A DNA stretch of 64,000 nt from Undibacterium sp. GTDB taxonomy: Bacteria > Pseudomonadota > Gammaproteobacteria > Burkholderiales > Burkholderiaceae_D. The notes beneath the pieces were generated by a model. It was not told where the DNA came from, ran no database searches, and saw only the letters and a list, made by a program, of their open reading frames with translations. Made by a program: the position numbers and the translations under genes. Positions within the stretch are counted from its first letter, which is position 1, and every line of letters begins with the position of its first letter. Of this stretch, positions 1-7,592 are shown in pieces. The stretch spans positions 99,433 to 163,432 of the forward strand of contig NZ_JAUSFI010000101.1 of NCBI RefSeq assembly GCF_030651495.1, read 5' to 3'.

Positions 1-367
1 TCCCACTATTCGGAAATTATTAAACGTAATCGAGAAGGAAATTAGATATAGCCTAGTGAAATATTTTGCTGCGTATGAAGACTTATTGAAAGCTGCTCTA
101 GTAGAAAGATCGGGGAAAGACAAGGTGCCTGCGGTCGCGCCATATCATATTTATCTAGAATTTGGCTCATGTGATCAAGTCGCGCTGAGTTTGATGGCTC
201 TGGGTCTCTCGCGTTTTACGGCCATTAAATTAAAAATGGCTATAAACTGGGGAGAAGCGACAGAGCCAGAGGACTACCTGGCCCGGCTTGCAGCAACTAA
301 GGTAACGAAACTTGATTTACCAATCCTGTGTAAAAATGAAATATTCGAATTGCTAGGACTTAGGTAG
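1..367 (+). CDS. C-terminal part of a large protein cut by the window edge, possibly a helicase
   Basis: The frame is open from base 2 to the stop at 365-367, so the GTG at 56 need not be the real start and the gene probably begins left of the window. About 121 residues are visible: a basic helical stretch, then a segment with PYHIYLEFG and LMALGLSRFTAI, ending FELLGLR. The 'EFG...LMALGLSR.TA' pattern reminds me of C-terminal regions of large DEAD/DEAH helicases found in defence islands, but no helicase motif lies in the visible part, so this is only a suggestion. Its base composition is AT-rich compared with the core genes further right, and it sits in the presumed genomic island with ardA. 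Confidence 0.45.
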   Translation, partial: PTIRKLLNVIEKEIRYSLVKYFAAYEDLLKAALVERSGKDKVPAVAPYHIYLEFGSCDQVALSLMALGLSRFTAIKLKMAINWGEATEPEDYLARLAATKVTKLDLPILCKNEIFELLGLR

Positions 368-388
368 CAAAATAGAGCCAGCGACTAA

Positions 389-691
389 TTATTTTGCATT
401 GCGCACACATTTTTTCCAACTAATAACGTCGTCACTTCCATCCGTGCAATGAATGTGAAAGCATTTATTGCCATATTCGTCCAAACGAACCTGAATGCGC
501 TTTAGCCCGCTACCAATATGTTCTATATAGTTTGGATGAAATTTAAATAGCTCTGCACAAAATTGCTCGTCGACTTCCAGCAGATACGCCATAGGTGCGT
601 ATTTTGATATGAGCAATTGAATTTTCTCCACCAAATCGCCTTTTTTTTTGAAAAATTCATCTGCTATTTTTACAGGAATGGCGTTTCCCAT
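389..691 (-). CDS. DCL/DUF3223 family protein
   Basis: A 100-residue protein matching the DUF3223 (DCL, 'defective chloroplasts and leaves') pattern: a short N-terminal strand with KIADEFFKKKGD, a helix ending in a Y, a central FCAELFKFHPNYIEHIGSG with the typical H..IG.G, and a C-terminal CFHIHCTDGS...SWKKC. The plant members act in organelle rRNA processing; the role of the short bacterial forms is not established, though they are often seen in accessory regions. A good Shine-Dalgarno (AAGGAG) lies 5 bases before the ATG, which supports this start. It is convergent with the truncated gene on its right-hand side of the edge and stands alone. Confidence 0.7.
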   Translation of the reverse strand: MGNAIPVKIADEFFKKKGDLVEKIQLLISKYAPMAYLLEVDEQFCAELFKFHPNYIEHIGSGLKRIQVRLDEYGNKCFHIHCTDGSDDVISWKKCVRNAK

Positions 692-1250
692 TTGAACTCC
701 TTAAATACTTCAACGTACAATTTAACGTCTAGGAAAAATTTAGAAAATATCCTGAGCGAACGAATACATATTATAGGCTCTTGTTCGCCATGCCCGCAGA
801 GCTGCAACCGAAATCCCTACCCGAGATCAAATATACTACTTCCCACCCGTAATAAATAGACGCGTTGTAAACTCTTTTATATGCGACTTTTTACCCACAA
901 GTCAGCAGGTTTGAATTACCAAGTGTTGGACTAGGGAAGCACGGATCATCTTACTTTCGCATGTGACGTTGAATGGACGCCTCATTGAAAGTTAATGACC
1001 GCAACTGCTGCATTTCTCTCGGTAGTCCCGTGAACCGTGACATGCAGCTCATGAACGACTGTCGTATTGAGTCATTCACGAAGGATAGAGTACTGCCGAT
1101 TGCCCTCGACTTTCGACAATTGCTCACAACCGTGAAACCAATTAAAAATAACCATAGAAGTTGCAAAATCACATGGACAGCCCGGACAGTGTGAGCACAA
1201 AAATCTAACACTTTAAAAAAACAGGGTCCACCTCGTCCAGGTAGACCAAG
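692..1250. other. Island DNA without a supportable gene
   Basis: Reading frames of 60-86 codons exist here on both strands (for example 973-1194 plus and 951-1211 minus), but they overlap each other, lack ribosome binding sites and show no family pattern. I see no RNA gene, strong hairpin or repeat in this stretch. Confidence 0.5.
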
Positions 1251-1496
1251 TCAATTCTTAAATCTCGGTAATAAATCCAAAGCAATACCCTCACAAGCTA
1301 ATTCCACGGCATCTCTGTTTTTACCCGTCAATCTATCTGCACCACTTTTTCCCCGTCTCGCTAAAAACGCCAAGATTTGCATGTCTGCGTATCAAAACAA
1401 GCATTCCCCTTCGTGATTTTCGGCAATCGGTTCCCACTTCGTTGCGACTGCGATTTTGACAAATTGCTTGCATTGCTTCTTGTCCAGCCATGCCAT
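1251..1496 (-). pseudogene. Remnant of a small gene with an in-frame stop
   Basis: On the minus strand, reading from the ATG at 1496, an 81-codon frame has one internal TGA at about codon 35 and otherwise reads like a normal protein: MAWLDKKQCKQFVKIAV at the start, and after the stop MQILAFLARRGKSGADR and a tail ending ALDLLPRFKN. The two halves are in the same frame and the second half has strongly coding-like composition. Either this is a gene inactivated by one substitution, or only the downstream half (43 residues from the internal ATG) is expressed. I do not recognise the family. It lies just upstream of and divergent from ardA. Confidence 0.4.
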
Positions 1497-1625
1497 TCGT
1501 GGCTTAGGCGAAACGACTCAAAAATGATGCAGATAAACGAGTTGTGAAGTCTGCAAAAACAGAGCAAGTCTTCAATCAACTTCAGGCTCAACCAGCCTAA
1601 AAACGATACGAAAGCAGAGAACACC

Positions 1626-2132
1626 ATGAGCACATTTTTCGCACAGCCTTATAGCTTGGACGCAGTTGGTTTTTACTTTGATACCTTGGAGGCATACACC
1701 GAGAAATCAGAAAACCTGCTGGACGCTTTTGGCAGCCCTGTAGAAGAGTTTGAAATCCAATTCATAGACGGTGACGACTGCGAGTTATTTTCAGCGTGTG
1801 GTATCAATCAAGCCAATTTAAACCGATGGTTTGAAACCATTGCAGATTTAGCCGAACATGAAAAAACAGCCTTGTATTACTTGTGCAGTGTTTCAGGCTA
1901 TAACTTGGAAAATGCTTTGGATAAGCTGGAAGACGTGAATTTGTCCGAAGGTAATTTGAAAGACGTAGCTGAAACTCTCTTTGACGAATTTTACCTAAAC
2001 GACGTACCTGAATCAGTGCGTGCTTATATTGATTACGAAAAATATGCGCGGGATTGTGAAATGGGTGGCGATTTATACGAATTTGATTTTAACGGCACAA
2101 CCTGGACATGCACGAATGCATCAGGTGTATAG
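1626..2132 (+). CDS. ardA: Antirestriction protein ArdA
   Basis: ArdA proteins are acidic DNA mimics that occupy the DNA-binding site of type I restriction-modification enzymes and so protect incoming plasmids, conjugative transposons or islands. The 168-residue product is highly acidic and has the family landmarks: an N-terminal domain with EEFEIQFIDGD, a middle part FETIADLAEHEKTALYYLC, and the C-terminal signature AYIDYEKYARDCEMGGD followed by YEFDFNGTTW. Length fits the family (about 165-180). There is only a weak ribosome binding site (AGAGAAC) before the ATG. A GC-rich hairpin follows the stop. Its presence is a strong sign of mobile DNA, in line with the tRNA fragment 240 bases downstream. 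Confidence 0.93.
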   Translation: MSTFFAQPYSLDAVGFYFDTLEAYTEKSENLLDAFGSPVEEFEIQFIDGDDCELFSACGINQANLNRWFETIADLAEHEKTALYYLCSVSGYNLENALDKLEDVNLSEGNLKDVAETLFDEFYLNDVPESVRAYIDYEKYARDCEMGGDLYEFDFNGTTWTCTNASGV

Positions 2133-2150
2133 ATTGAAAGAGTAATTAAC

Positions 2151-2184
2151 GGGGTGGGTAGTATGGGCACCCACCTCCCCTTCT
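2151..2184 (+). terminator. Probable terminator of ardA
   Basis: GGGGTGGGT at 2151-2159 pairs with ACCCACCTCCCC at 2169-2180 (one bulged T), followed by TTCT. It stands 18 bases after the ardA stop codon. Confidence 0.6.
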
Positions 2185-2205
2185 ATTAAAAATAACTGTG
2201 ATCAG

Positions 2206-2236
2206 CAATTCGAATCCTAAAAGCGGATTCGAATTG
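2206..2236. repeat. Perfect 12-bp inverted repeat
   Basis: CAATTCGAATCC (2206-2217) and GGATTCGAATTG (2225-2236) are perfectly complementary around the loop TAAAAGC. No T-run follows on either strand, so it is not a standard terminator; it could be a binding site for an excision or replication protein of the island, or an operator. This is a structural call only. Confidence 0.55.
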
Positions 2237-2369
2237 AGTCAACGCAGAAATATAATCTTCAAATATAATGGACAGGTGTCACTCATTGGGGTCACTCTTT
2301 TTTGCTTTCATGAGATGAAAATAAAAAAATAACTCCCTATAAATCAATGATTTATGTGTCTATGGCGAA

Positions 2370-2389
2370 GAATCCCCGTTTCTCCGCCA
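2370..2389 (+). other. Presumed attR site: 3' end of a tRNA-Ser gene
   Basis: GAATCCCCGTTTCTCCGCCA is what the 3' end of a serine tRNA looks like: last part of the T loop, 3' strand of the T stem, an acceptor strand TTTCTCC, discriminator G and CCA. The bases before it (TATGGCGAA) do not continue a tRNA and no complete tRNA is present. Integrases of tRNA-targeting islands rebuild the tRNA at one end and leave such a 3' fragment at the other. The fragment therefore likely marks the right boundary of an island that starts left of the window. A tRNA-like terminator follows 34 bases downstream. Confidence 0.7.
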
Positions 2390-2423
2390 AGTACACCGCA
2401 AACGTTAGCCAAGTTTGCCTAAG

Positions 2424-2459
2424 AAGCCCCTAAGTAATCAACGACTTAGGGGCTTTTTT
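2424..2459 (+). terminator. Rho-independent terminator, probably of the original tRNA-Ser gene
   Basis: AAGCCCCTAAGT (2424-2435) pairs perfectly with ACTTAGGGGCTT (2444-2455), followed by a T-run. Coming directly after the tRNA 3' fragment, it fits the displaced terminator of the split tRNA gene. The same stem occurs at 9464-9490. Confidence 0.85.
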
Positions 2460-2479
2460 CATGCCTGTAGCGGCAAAGT

Positions 2480-2638
2480 ATGCCCATTGACAGCCACACT
2501 CTTTGGGGCAGTCTTGGGGGAATAGTCATTGAGACTAAGAATAGTCGAATCATCCTATCCGCTGCACAAGTAGCCGCTTTAAAAGCATTGTTAATAGCAA
2601 CGACAGAACAACGCCAAGGGACAAAGCCTACAAGCTAA
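2480..2638 (+). CDS. Possible 52-residue protein of unknown function
   Basis: ATG at 2480 opens a frame of 52 codons that ends at TAA 2636-2638. The product begins MPIDSHTLWGSLGGIVIET and continues with an amphipathic helix (SAAQVAALKALLIATTEQ) and a short polar tail. Codon composition looks coding and the length is too short to be found by usual cut-offs. No clear ribosome binding site precedes the ATG (only AAAG), and I recognise no family. It lies alone between the tRNA-derived terminator and the convergent L,D-transpeptidase gene. Confidence 0.35.
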   Translation: MPIDSHTLWGSLGGIVIETKNSRIILSAAQVAALKALLIATTEQRQGTKPTS

Positions 2639-2758
2639 CGGCTGGCAGTGGCATGATCTGCTAACCAATCAGGCGATACAAAATTCGACAAAATCGAACT
2701 TGCAAGCAGCTTGAAATTTACCGAGTCGTGGAGGAGTGCTTGACAGAGAAAGACAAGA

Positions 2759-3595
2759 TCAGCGATTGCCGATTTGGGAGAGGATCTGCGCAGGCAAGTG
2801 TTTACTCTCGGCCTGCAGCCGTTCACGCTCGTCTACGTCATACGAGGCAAAAACTTTTTGTGCCGACCGGGTTTCCGGCAGTACATAGACAATGCCATTT
2901 GTCCGCTTAAAAGCGGTACTCACCACGTCTTTGAAAAATTTTGCCGGGACGTTAATGCATCCATAGGAAATACGATTATCGAGCGGCGACGGCGTTTCCA
3001 AGCGTTCCGCGCGGCGCTCTTTGGGGTTGGTGGTAATCACCGGATGCAGAGAGATTGCGGCATCGTAGTCGACCCAGAGAATTTCACCTCCGTGGACATT
3101 GTGACCCAGCGCAGACACAAAACGCCCCGCCGGAGTCGTGCGCTCACTGGGGAGAATGCTCGACAATTTTCGGGTGCCTATACCGGGGACGGAGTCATCG
3201 CCCTGCCCTAGTCCGAGCAGCGCAGAAGCTGCACCGCTAAGCCGACCTGCCGCATTGAATACAAACACTTTAGCATCTACCTTATCAACAATCACGAATG
3301 GCATGCCGCGATTATCGCCCGAATCAACGATCCAGTCTGCTACCTGCCGAGCATCTTGGGAGGCATGCTCGCGCTCAAAGTTCACTCGTCTTGGATGCGG
3401 CGCCATAGCAGGTTCGAGTTTGCTAATTGCCGAGGCCACTGCATCCTTATGTGCGGGCAACGAATTGTTCTGATCGGACCGTTGCGCCGGTTCGCCTACT
3501 GCGAACGCCAGTTGCGAACTAAAGCCCGCCGCCAGAGCAAGGGAAAATCCTTTGGATATGACCGCTGTGATCGACAGCAAGCTCCTTGAACGCAT
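2759..3595 (-). CDS. L,D-transpeptidase (YkuD-type) with signal peptide
   Basis: YkuD-type enzymes form 3-3 cross-links in peptidoglycan or attach proteins to it, using a cysteine nucleophile in the periplasm. The signature is seen near the C-terminus: SLHPV, then the catalytic RISYGCINV (Cys about 213 of 278). SYGC replaces the more common SHGC, a known variant. I prefer the ATG at 3595, which gives a basic signal peptide ending SSQLAFA; two upstream in-frame starts (to 3652) would add 19 residues in front of it. It follows the FhaB-like gene on the same strand after about 230 bases, so co-expression is possible but not certain. The neighbour suggests a role in the cell wall near a large secreted adhesin; that is inference. 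Confidence 0.85.
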   Translation of the reverse strand: MRSRSLLSITAVISKGFSLALAAGFSSQLAFAVGEPAQRSDQNNSLPAHKDAVASAISKLEPAMAPHPRRVNFEREHASQDARQVADWIVDSGDNRGMPFVIVDKVDAKVFVFNAAGRLSGAASALLGLGQGDDSVPGIGTRKLSSILPSERTTPAGRFVSALGHNVHGGEILWVDYDAAISLHPVITTNPKERRAERLETPSPLDNRISYGCINVPAKFFKDVVSTAFKRTNGIVYVLPETRSAQKVFASYDVDERERLQAESKHLPAQILSQIGNR

Positions 3596-3823
3596 TATGC
3601 AATGCATCCCCCCCCTAACGGGTGGCCATACATAGTTCTTATTGTTTGTCATATTATTACCTTAATACAGAACAACGCGCCTGCAGATCATGGGCATGTA
3701 TCACGGATCATGGATCACCAAACGAAAGTCACCCACAGCGGCAGGTTTCTCTTATCTGGTAGTAAATGCACATCGCCCCCGACGCGCACACGATATCAAT
3801 CGGCGCATCGGGGAACCCTGCTC
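3596..3823. other. Spacer between fhaB-like and L,D-transpeptidase genes
   Basis: This 228-base stretch contains no gene. A short run of Gs just before the transpeptidase start at 3595 may serve as its ribosome binding site. No convincing terminator hairpin was found. Confidence 0.4.
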
Positions 3824-6800
3824 TTAATTACGATCTTGCTTAGGCGGATGATATGGAGCCACATAAACTTTTGGTGGAACGATAACCGGTGGCGGAACAA
3901 CATCTGGAGGTGACACGACAACCGGTGGTGGCACGATTACCGGCGGCGAAACAACATCTGGTGGTGCTACGACAACCGGTGGTGGCACGATTACCGGCGG
4001 TGAAACAACATCTGGTGGTGCTACAACATCTGGTGGTGATACAACATCTGGTGGTGGCACGATTACCGGTGGCGGAACAACATCGGGGGGAGATACGACA
4101 ACTGGTGGTGTCACGGGTGGCACTACCACAGGCGTCACGGTCAACAAACCATTGACATAGGTAATCGTGTAGTTAGATGGCGTGAAAGTACCACCCGTGG
4201 CGTTGCTAGGCGTGATGGGATACGGACCACCCACCGCGCTGGCCGTCGCTGGCGTACCGGTAGGGCTAGTTTCGGTAACACTGCCGACAGTCTCACCATT
4301 TTGCAGTGCCACCGGAGTAGTAAAAGCTGTGCTTGACGGAGTGAACGTCTGACCGTAGACCTTGGTCGTGTCGTTTGCCTTCACCGTCAGCGGTGCCGGC
4401 GTCACCGTTAATGTACCTGGAAGGTAGATGATATTGTAGTTGGATGGATCGAAGGTACCGGTAGCGCTGCCTGGCGTGATCGTTATCGGATGCGGGCTGC
4501 CTGCTACGCTGGCGGTCGCCGGCGTGCCGCTGGGGCTAGTCTCGGAAACGTTGGTGACAGTCTCTCCTGCTACCGGTGCTACCACTATCGTGAACGCCGT
4601 GCTGGCAGGTGTGAATGTCTGGCCGTAAACCTTGCTGGCGTTGTCCGCCTTCAGCGTCAGCGGTGCTGGTGTAATGTTGGCGGTAGTAATGGCACTCGTG
4701 TTAACGGTGTAATTGCCCGCATCGGCACCGGCAAGACTCAGGCCCGTACCCGTCACTGTCTTGCCGTCGGCTACATTCTTGTCGCTGAAAAGAGCACTGC
4801 CGCCGATGTAACTCACCGCATCCCCGGCAACAGGAGTGGCCAGCGTGCGGGTCACAATTGTTGCCGTGTTGTCGCCATCGTACATTTTATTGGCTGCTGT
4901 GATGCTACCAACAAGCGCCAGCGGCGTGATGGTACCTGGTGCTGTGTTGACGGTAACGCTGTAATTATTCCCCCCGTTACCGTCGCTCACGGTATAGGGG
5001 CCAGTGGCAACCAGGGTGCTGTTATTCGTACCTAACACGTTCTTGCTGGCATAGGCCTGAGTCAACGTACCATTCAAGGTATCTCCTGCCTGCAAATCGA
5101 TGACAGTTGGCGTACCCACCGAGCTAGTGGTGCCATTATAGACACGGGTATCAGTTACCGCGTTGACCGTCAACGGCCTGACAAAGACGTCCGCCCGTGT
5201 AGTATAGGTTCCAGGCGTAGTTCCGAAAGGCGCAAAGAGATCATAAACAGCATCGCTAAAGGTGCTGTCAAAGGTGATCAGCTTGTTCGTCCCTACATGT
5301 TTGGTATCGAAATTAGCATTGGTTACAACTCCTAAGGTGGCAGCAGGGGCTACCCCCGCCAAATCAGGTTTAAGTCCGTTGACAGTTGCCGCAGTCGTAC
5401 CGTCGTATATTTTATTGTCTCCCTTGCCAAACACCCAGGCTTTAGCATCTAACGCTCCGCCACCTGTCAACGTTGTGCCGTAATTAGTAATTTCGGCCCC
5501 GGTAGTGGCGTAACTGGCCGGATTGAAGCGGATCCTGAGTGTGCCGGTTCCTATGGTCAGGCAATTACTGCCACAGGTAATGTTGACGGTTCCGCCAACG
5601 ACTGCCCCTGGGCCGGTTCCATCATTGTCGCCGCGCAAGACGATGTCGCCAGTGGTGACTGTCATGGCATTGTTCACGGTGACATTGCCTCCGGCGATAA
5701 CTGAAACGGTTCCCGTGGTAATCGTCGTGGCGGCGTCCATGTTGACATTGCCTACGGCTTTGTAGCTAAGATTCCCGGTAGTCGTTTTCGTAGTCGCCTT
5801 CACGTCTATATTGCCTCCGGCGTTCACGACAAAGCTGCCATCGGTAGCGGTAATAGCCGAACCGGAATTCACGGTGACATTCCGAACGGCGTTCAATGTC
5901 AGCGTCGTCGGTGCCGTCCATATAATCGGTGCGGCAACCAATGGAGTGCCAATGGTGATATCACCGGACCCGACTCCAGCTGCGCCGGTGTTTACTGTAT
6001 TGATGGTGACGCCGGTGGTGAGCAGTGCGGTGGTAATGTCGCTAACAGCCACGTTGGCGGTGCTTGCGCCAGCGCTTGGCGAGAAGACGTTCGGGTTGCC
6101 GCCGCTGAACGATGGACTGGACGCTGCGCCCGTGATTGTCACGTCAGCGGGGTCGAGCAGCCACATACCGTACTTGCCGTTCGGCGCGCGGGTATCGACC
6201 TTGATGCCCGCTACGTCCAGATTGTGGCCAGAGGTTTCGATCAAGCCGCCGTCGCCGCCTTGCGTGCCGCCATTCGCCCTAATGCTGCCATAGGCGCGCG
6301 TTGAGTCGTCCGCCCATAAAACCACCTTGCCTCCATTGCCATTGGTGATAGCGTCAGCGGTGATGCTGGCATCCGCGCTCATATACGTCGCGGTGGCGTT
6401 CGGTACTGATGGGTTTTTGCCCTGATAGTCGCCGCCAATCAACACGGTGCCGCCGCCTGCGTCGCCGGAGGCGTTGATATGTCCGCCAAACAGGCCGACG
6501 TGCTGGCCGGTAACCGTCACGTTACCACCGGTCTGGCCCGTGCCCGTGCCGGAAGCATCCAGTGTGCCGCCTACGCTGACGGTACCGCTTTGCATGTCGC
6601 CCAGCAGTCTGATCGTGCCGTTGTGGTTTTCGAGGGTTTGTGCTCTTATTACGCCAGTATTATTGACCACGCTTTGCAACAAAGTTCCCGCCGCCTGCGT
6701 AGTGAGCAGTACCTGTCCACCGTCCGCCTGGATTAAGCCGCCGTTCTGTACCAGCGAGTTCAACGTTCCCTGATTAACAGTAATATTGACCAAGCCGTCG

Positions 6801-7510
6801 CCAGCCAGGTCGAGAGTGATGGCCTTGCCCGCAGCGAGTGCCACGGTACCGAGTTTGGCCGAAATGACCCCGTCATTGCCGACATTGGCGCCCATCAGGG
6901 CAATATAACCACCGTCCGCATTAGTGGAGATCGAACCTTGATTGAGTACTGTCCCGCTAGCGGTACCGGAAAATTTATAGGTGCCGGCCATGAAATCGCT
7001 GTCAGCAATGTTCAGTGTTGACGCGACTAGCCCACCAACATTGACCGAAGCACTCTTACCGAACAGGACACCGTTCGGGTTGACCAGAAACACCTTACCG
7101 TTGGCAATGAGGTTTCCGAGAATATTGGAAGAATCAGCGCCGATGACCCGATTCAGTGCGACAGAAGAGCTGCCAGGCTGCACGAATCGAACGGTTTCAT
7201 TTGGTGCGATATTGAAACTCTGCCAATTAATTACCACATTCGAAGTCGACTGGTTGATCGTCGTGCCTCCCACGCCGGTGTTGATGTTCGCGGCACCTGC
7301 CTGGACGACACCGCCAACAGGGCCTGCGTAGGCGGTAGCACCAAATGCCATCATCACAGACATCGCCAGCGCTTTCACGCAAAAACGCGCAGCACTACCT
7401 GTGGCGCTTGCGCCGGAAGAAGTTTTTTTGCCAGCGCTTTTGGTGCTTTCCGAAACGGCTACAAAAGTTCTGGTCTTGTGGTTCCAGATCGAGCGATAGA
7501 TACAGTTCAT
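3824..7510 (-). CDS. FhaB-type two-partner secretion exoprotein (filamentous haemagglutinin family)
   Basis: A 1228-residue TpsA protein exported through the outer membrane by the neighbouring FhaC-type pore. Order of parts: an extended signal peptide (MNCIYRSIWNHKTRTFVAV, ESPR type) with cleavage after TAYA at about 62; the TPS secretion domain with VFLVNPNGVLFG at about 140-150; a repetitive beta-helix region to about 680; YDG-type repeats (KIYDGTTAAT, KMYDGDNTAT); two MBG-type repeats with KVYGQTFTP; and a C-terminal Pro/Val tail of about 90 residues built from PPDVV, PPVIV and PPVVV units. The tail resembles in composition the proline-rich retention region of the B. pertussis FhaB prodomain, but there is no prodomain after it. 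It probably acts in adhesion or biofilm. Transcribed with the transporter gene 82 bases upstream. Confidence 0.92.
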   Translation of the reverse strand: MNCIYRSIWNHKTRTFVAVSESTKSAGKKTSSGASATGSAARFCVKALAMSVMMAFGATAYAGPVGGVVQAGAANINTGVGGTTINQSTSNVVINWQSFNIAPNETVRFVQPGSSSVALNRVIGADSSNILGNLIANGKVFLVNPNGVLFGKSASVNVGGLVASTLNIADSDFMAGTYKFSGTASGTVLNQGSISTNADGGYIALMGANVGNDGVISAKLGTVALAAGKAITLDLAGDGLVNITVNQGTLNSLVQNGGLIQADGGQVLLTTQAAGTLLQSVVNNTGVIRAQTLENHNGTIRLLGDMQSGTVSVGGTLDASGTGTGQTGGNVTVTGQHVGLFGGHINASGDAGGGTVLIGGDYQGKNPSVPNATATYMSADASITADAITNGNGGKVVLWADDSTRAYGSIRANGGTQGGDGGLIETSGHNLDVAGIKVDTRAPNGKYGMWLLDPADVTITGAASSPSFSGGNPNVFSPSAGASTANVAVSDITTALLTTGVTINTVNTGAAGVGSGDITIGTPLVAAPIIWTAPTTLTLNAVRNVTVNSGSAITATDGSFVVNAGGNIDVKATTKTTTGNLSYKAVGNVNMDAATTITTGTVSVIAGGNVTVNNAMTVTTGDIVLRGDNDGTGPGAVVGGTVNITCGSNCLTIGTGTLRIRFNPASYATTGAEITNYGTTLTGGGALDAKAWVFGKGDNKIYDGTTAATVNGLKPDLAGVAPAATLGVVTNANFDTKHVGTNKLITFDSTFSDAVYDLFAPFGTTPGTYTTRADVFVRPLTVNAVTDTRVYNGTTSSVGTPTVIDLQAGDTLNGTLTQAYASKNVLGTNNSTLVATGPYTVSDGNGGNNYSVTVNTAPGTITPLALVGSITAANKMYDGDNTATIVTRTLATPVAGDAVSYIGGSALFSDKNVADGKTVTGTGLSLAGADAGNYTVNTSAITTANITPAPLTLKADNASKVYGQTFTPASTAFTIVVAPVAGETVTNVSETSPSGTPATASVAGSPHPITITPGSATGTFDPSNYNIIYLPGTLTVTPAPLTVKANDTTKVYGQTFTPSSTAFTTPVALQNGETVGSVTETSPTGTPATASAVGGPYPITPSNATGGTFTPSNYTITYVNGLLTVTPVVVPPVTPPVVVSPPDVVPPPVIVPPPDVVSPPDVVAPPDVVSPPVIVPPPVVVAPPDVVSPPVIVPPPVVVSPPDVVPPPVIVPPKVYVAPYHPPKQDRN
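3872..4130 (-). repeat. Degenerate tandem repeat coding the Pro/Val tail
   Basis: Repeats of 15-18 bases (variants of GGTGGTGGCACGATTACC and ACAACATCTGGTGG on the plus strand) are stacked over about 260 bases and form larger units of about 50 bases that are nearly identical to each other. All keep the reading frame of the exoprotein. Such arrays tend to change copy number by slippage or recombination. Confidence 0.85.
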
Positions 7511-7592
7511 GATGTGACTCCAATACTATTTAAATGCGAGTGAATTATTCTTGAATTATTTGGCAAGCAGATGTTCATTGCCCTTCCCTTGC

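Noticed and set aside
617..859. Plus-strand frame of 80 codons
   Set aside because: It overlaps the start of the DUF3223 gene and its good ribosome binding site, and the product has no recognisable pattern.
951..1211. Overlapping frames on both strands
   Set aside because: No ribosome binding site, no conserved pattern, and composition typical for non-coding DNA.
2340..2395. A complete tRNA or tmRNA gene
   Set aside because: Only the last 20 bases of a tRNA-Ser are present; no anticodon arm or 5' acceptor strand can be found upstream.
3872..4130. CRISPR-like array
   Set aside because: The repeats are contiguous, in-frame coding units without unique spacers.
3889..7331. A series of long plus-strand reading frames opposite the adhesin gene
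   Set aside because: They are shadows of the repetitive, GC-rich exoprotein gene; none has family features or ribosome binding sites.
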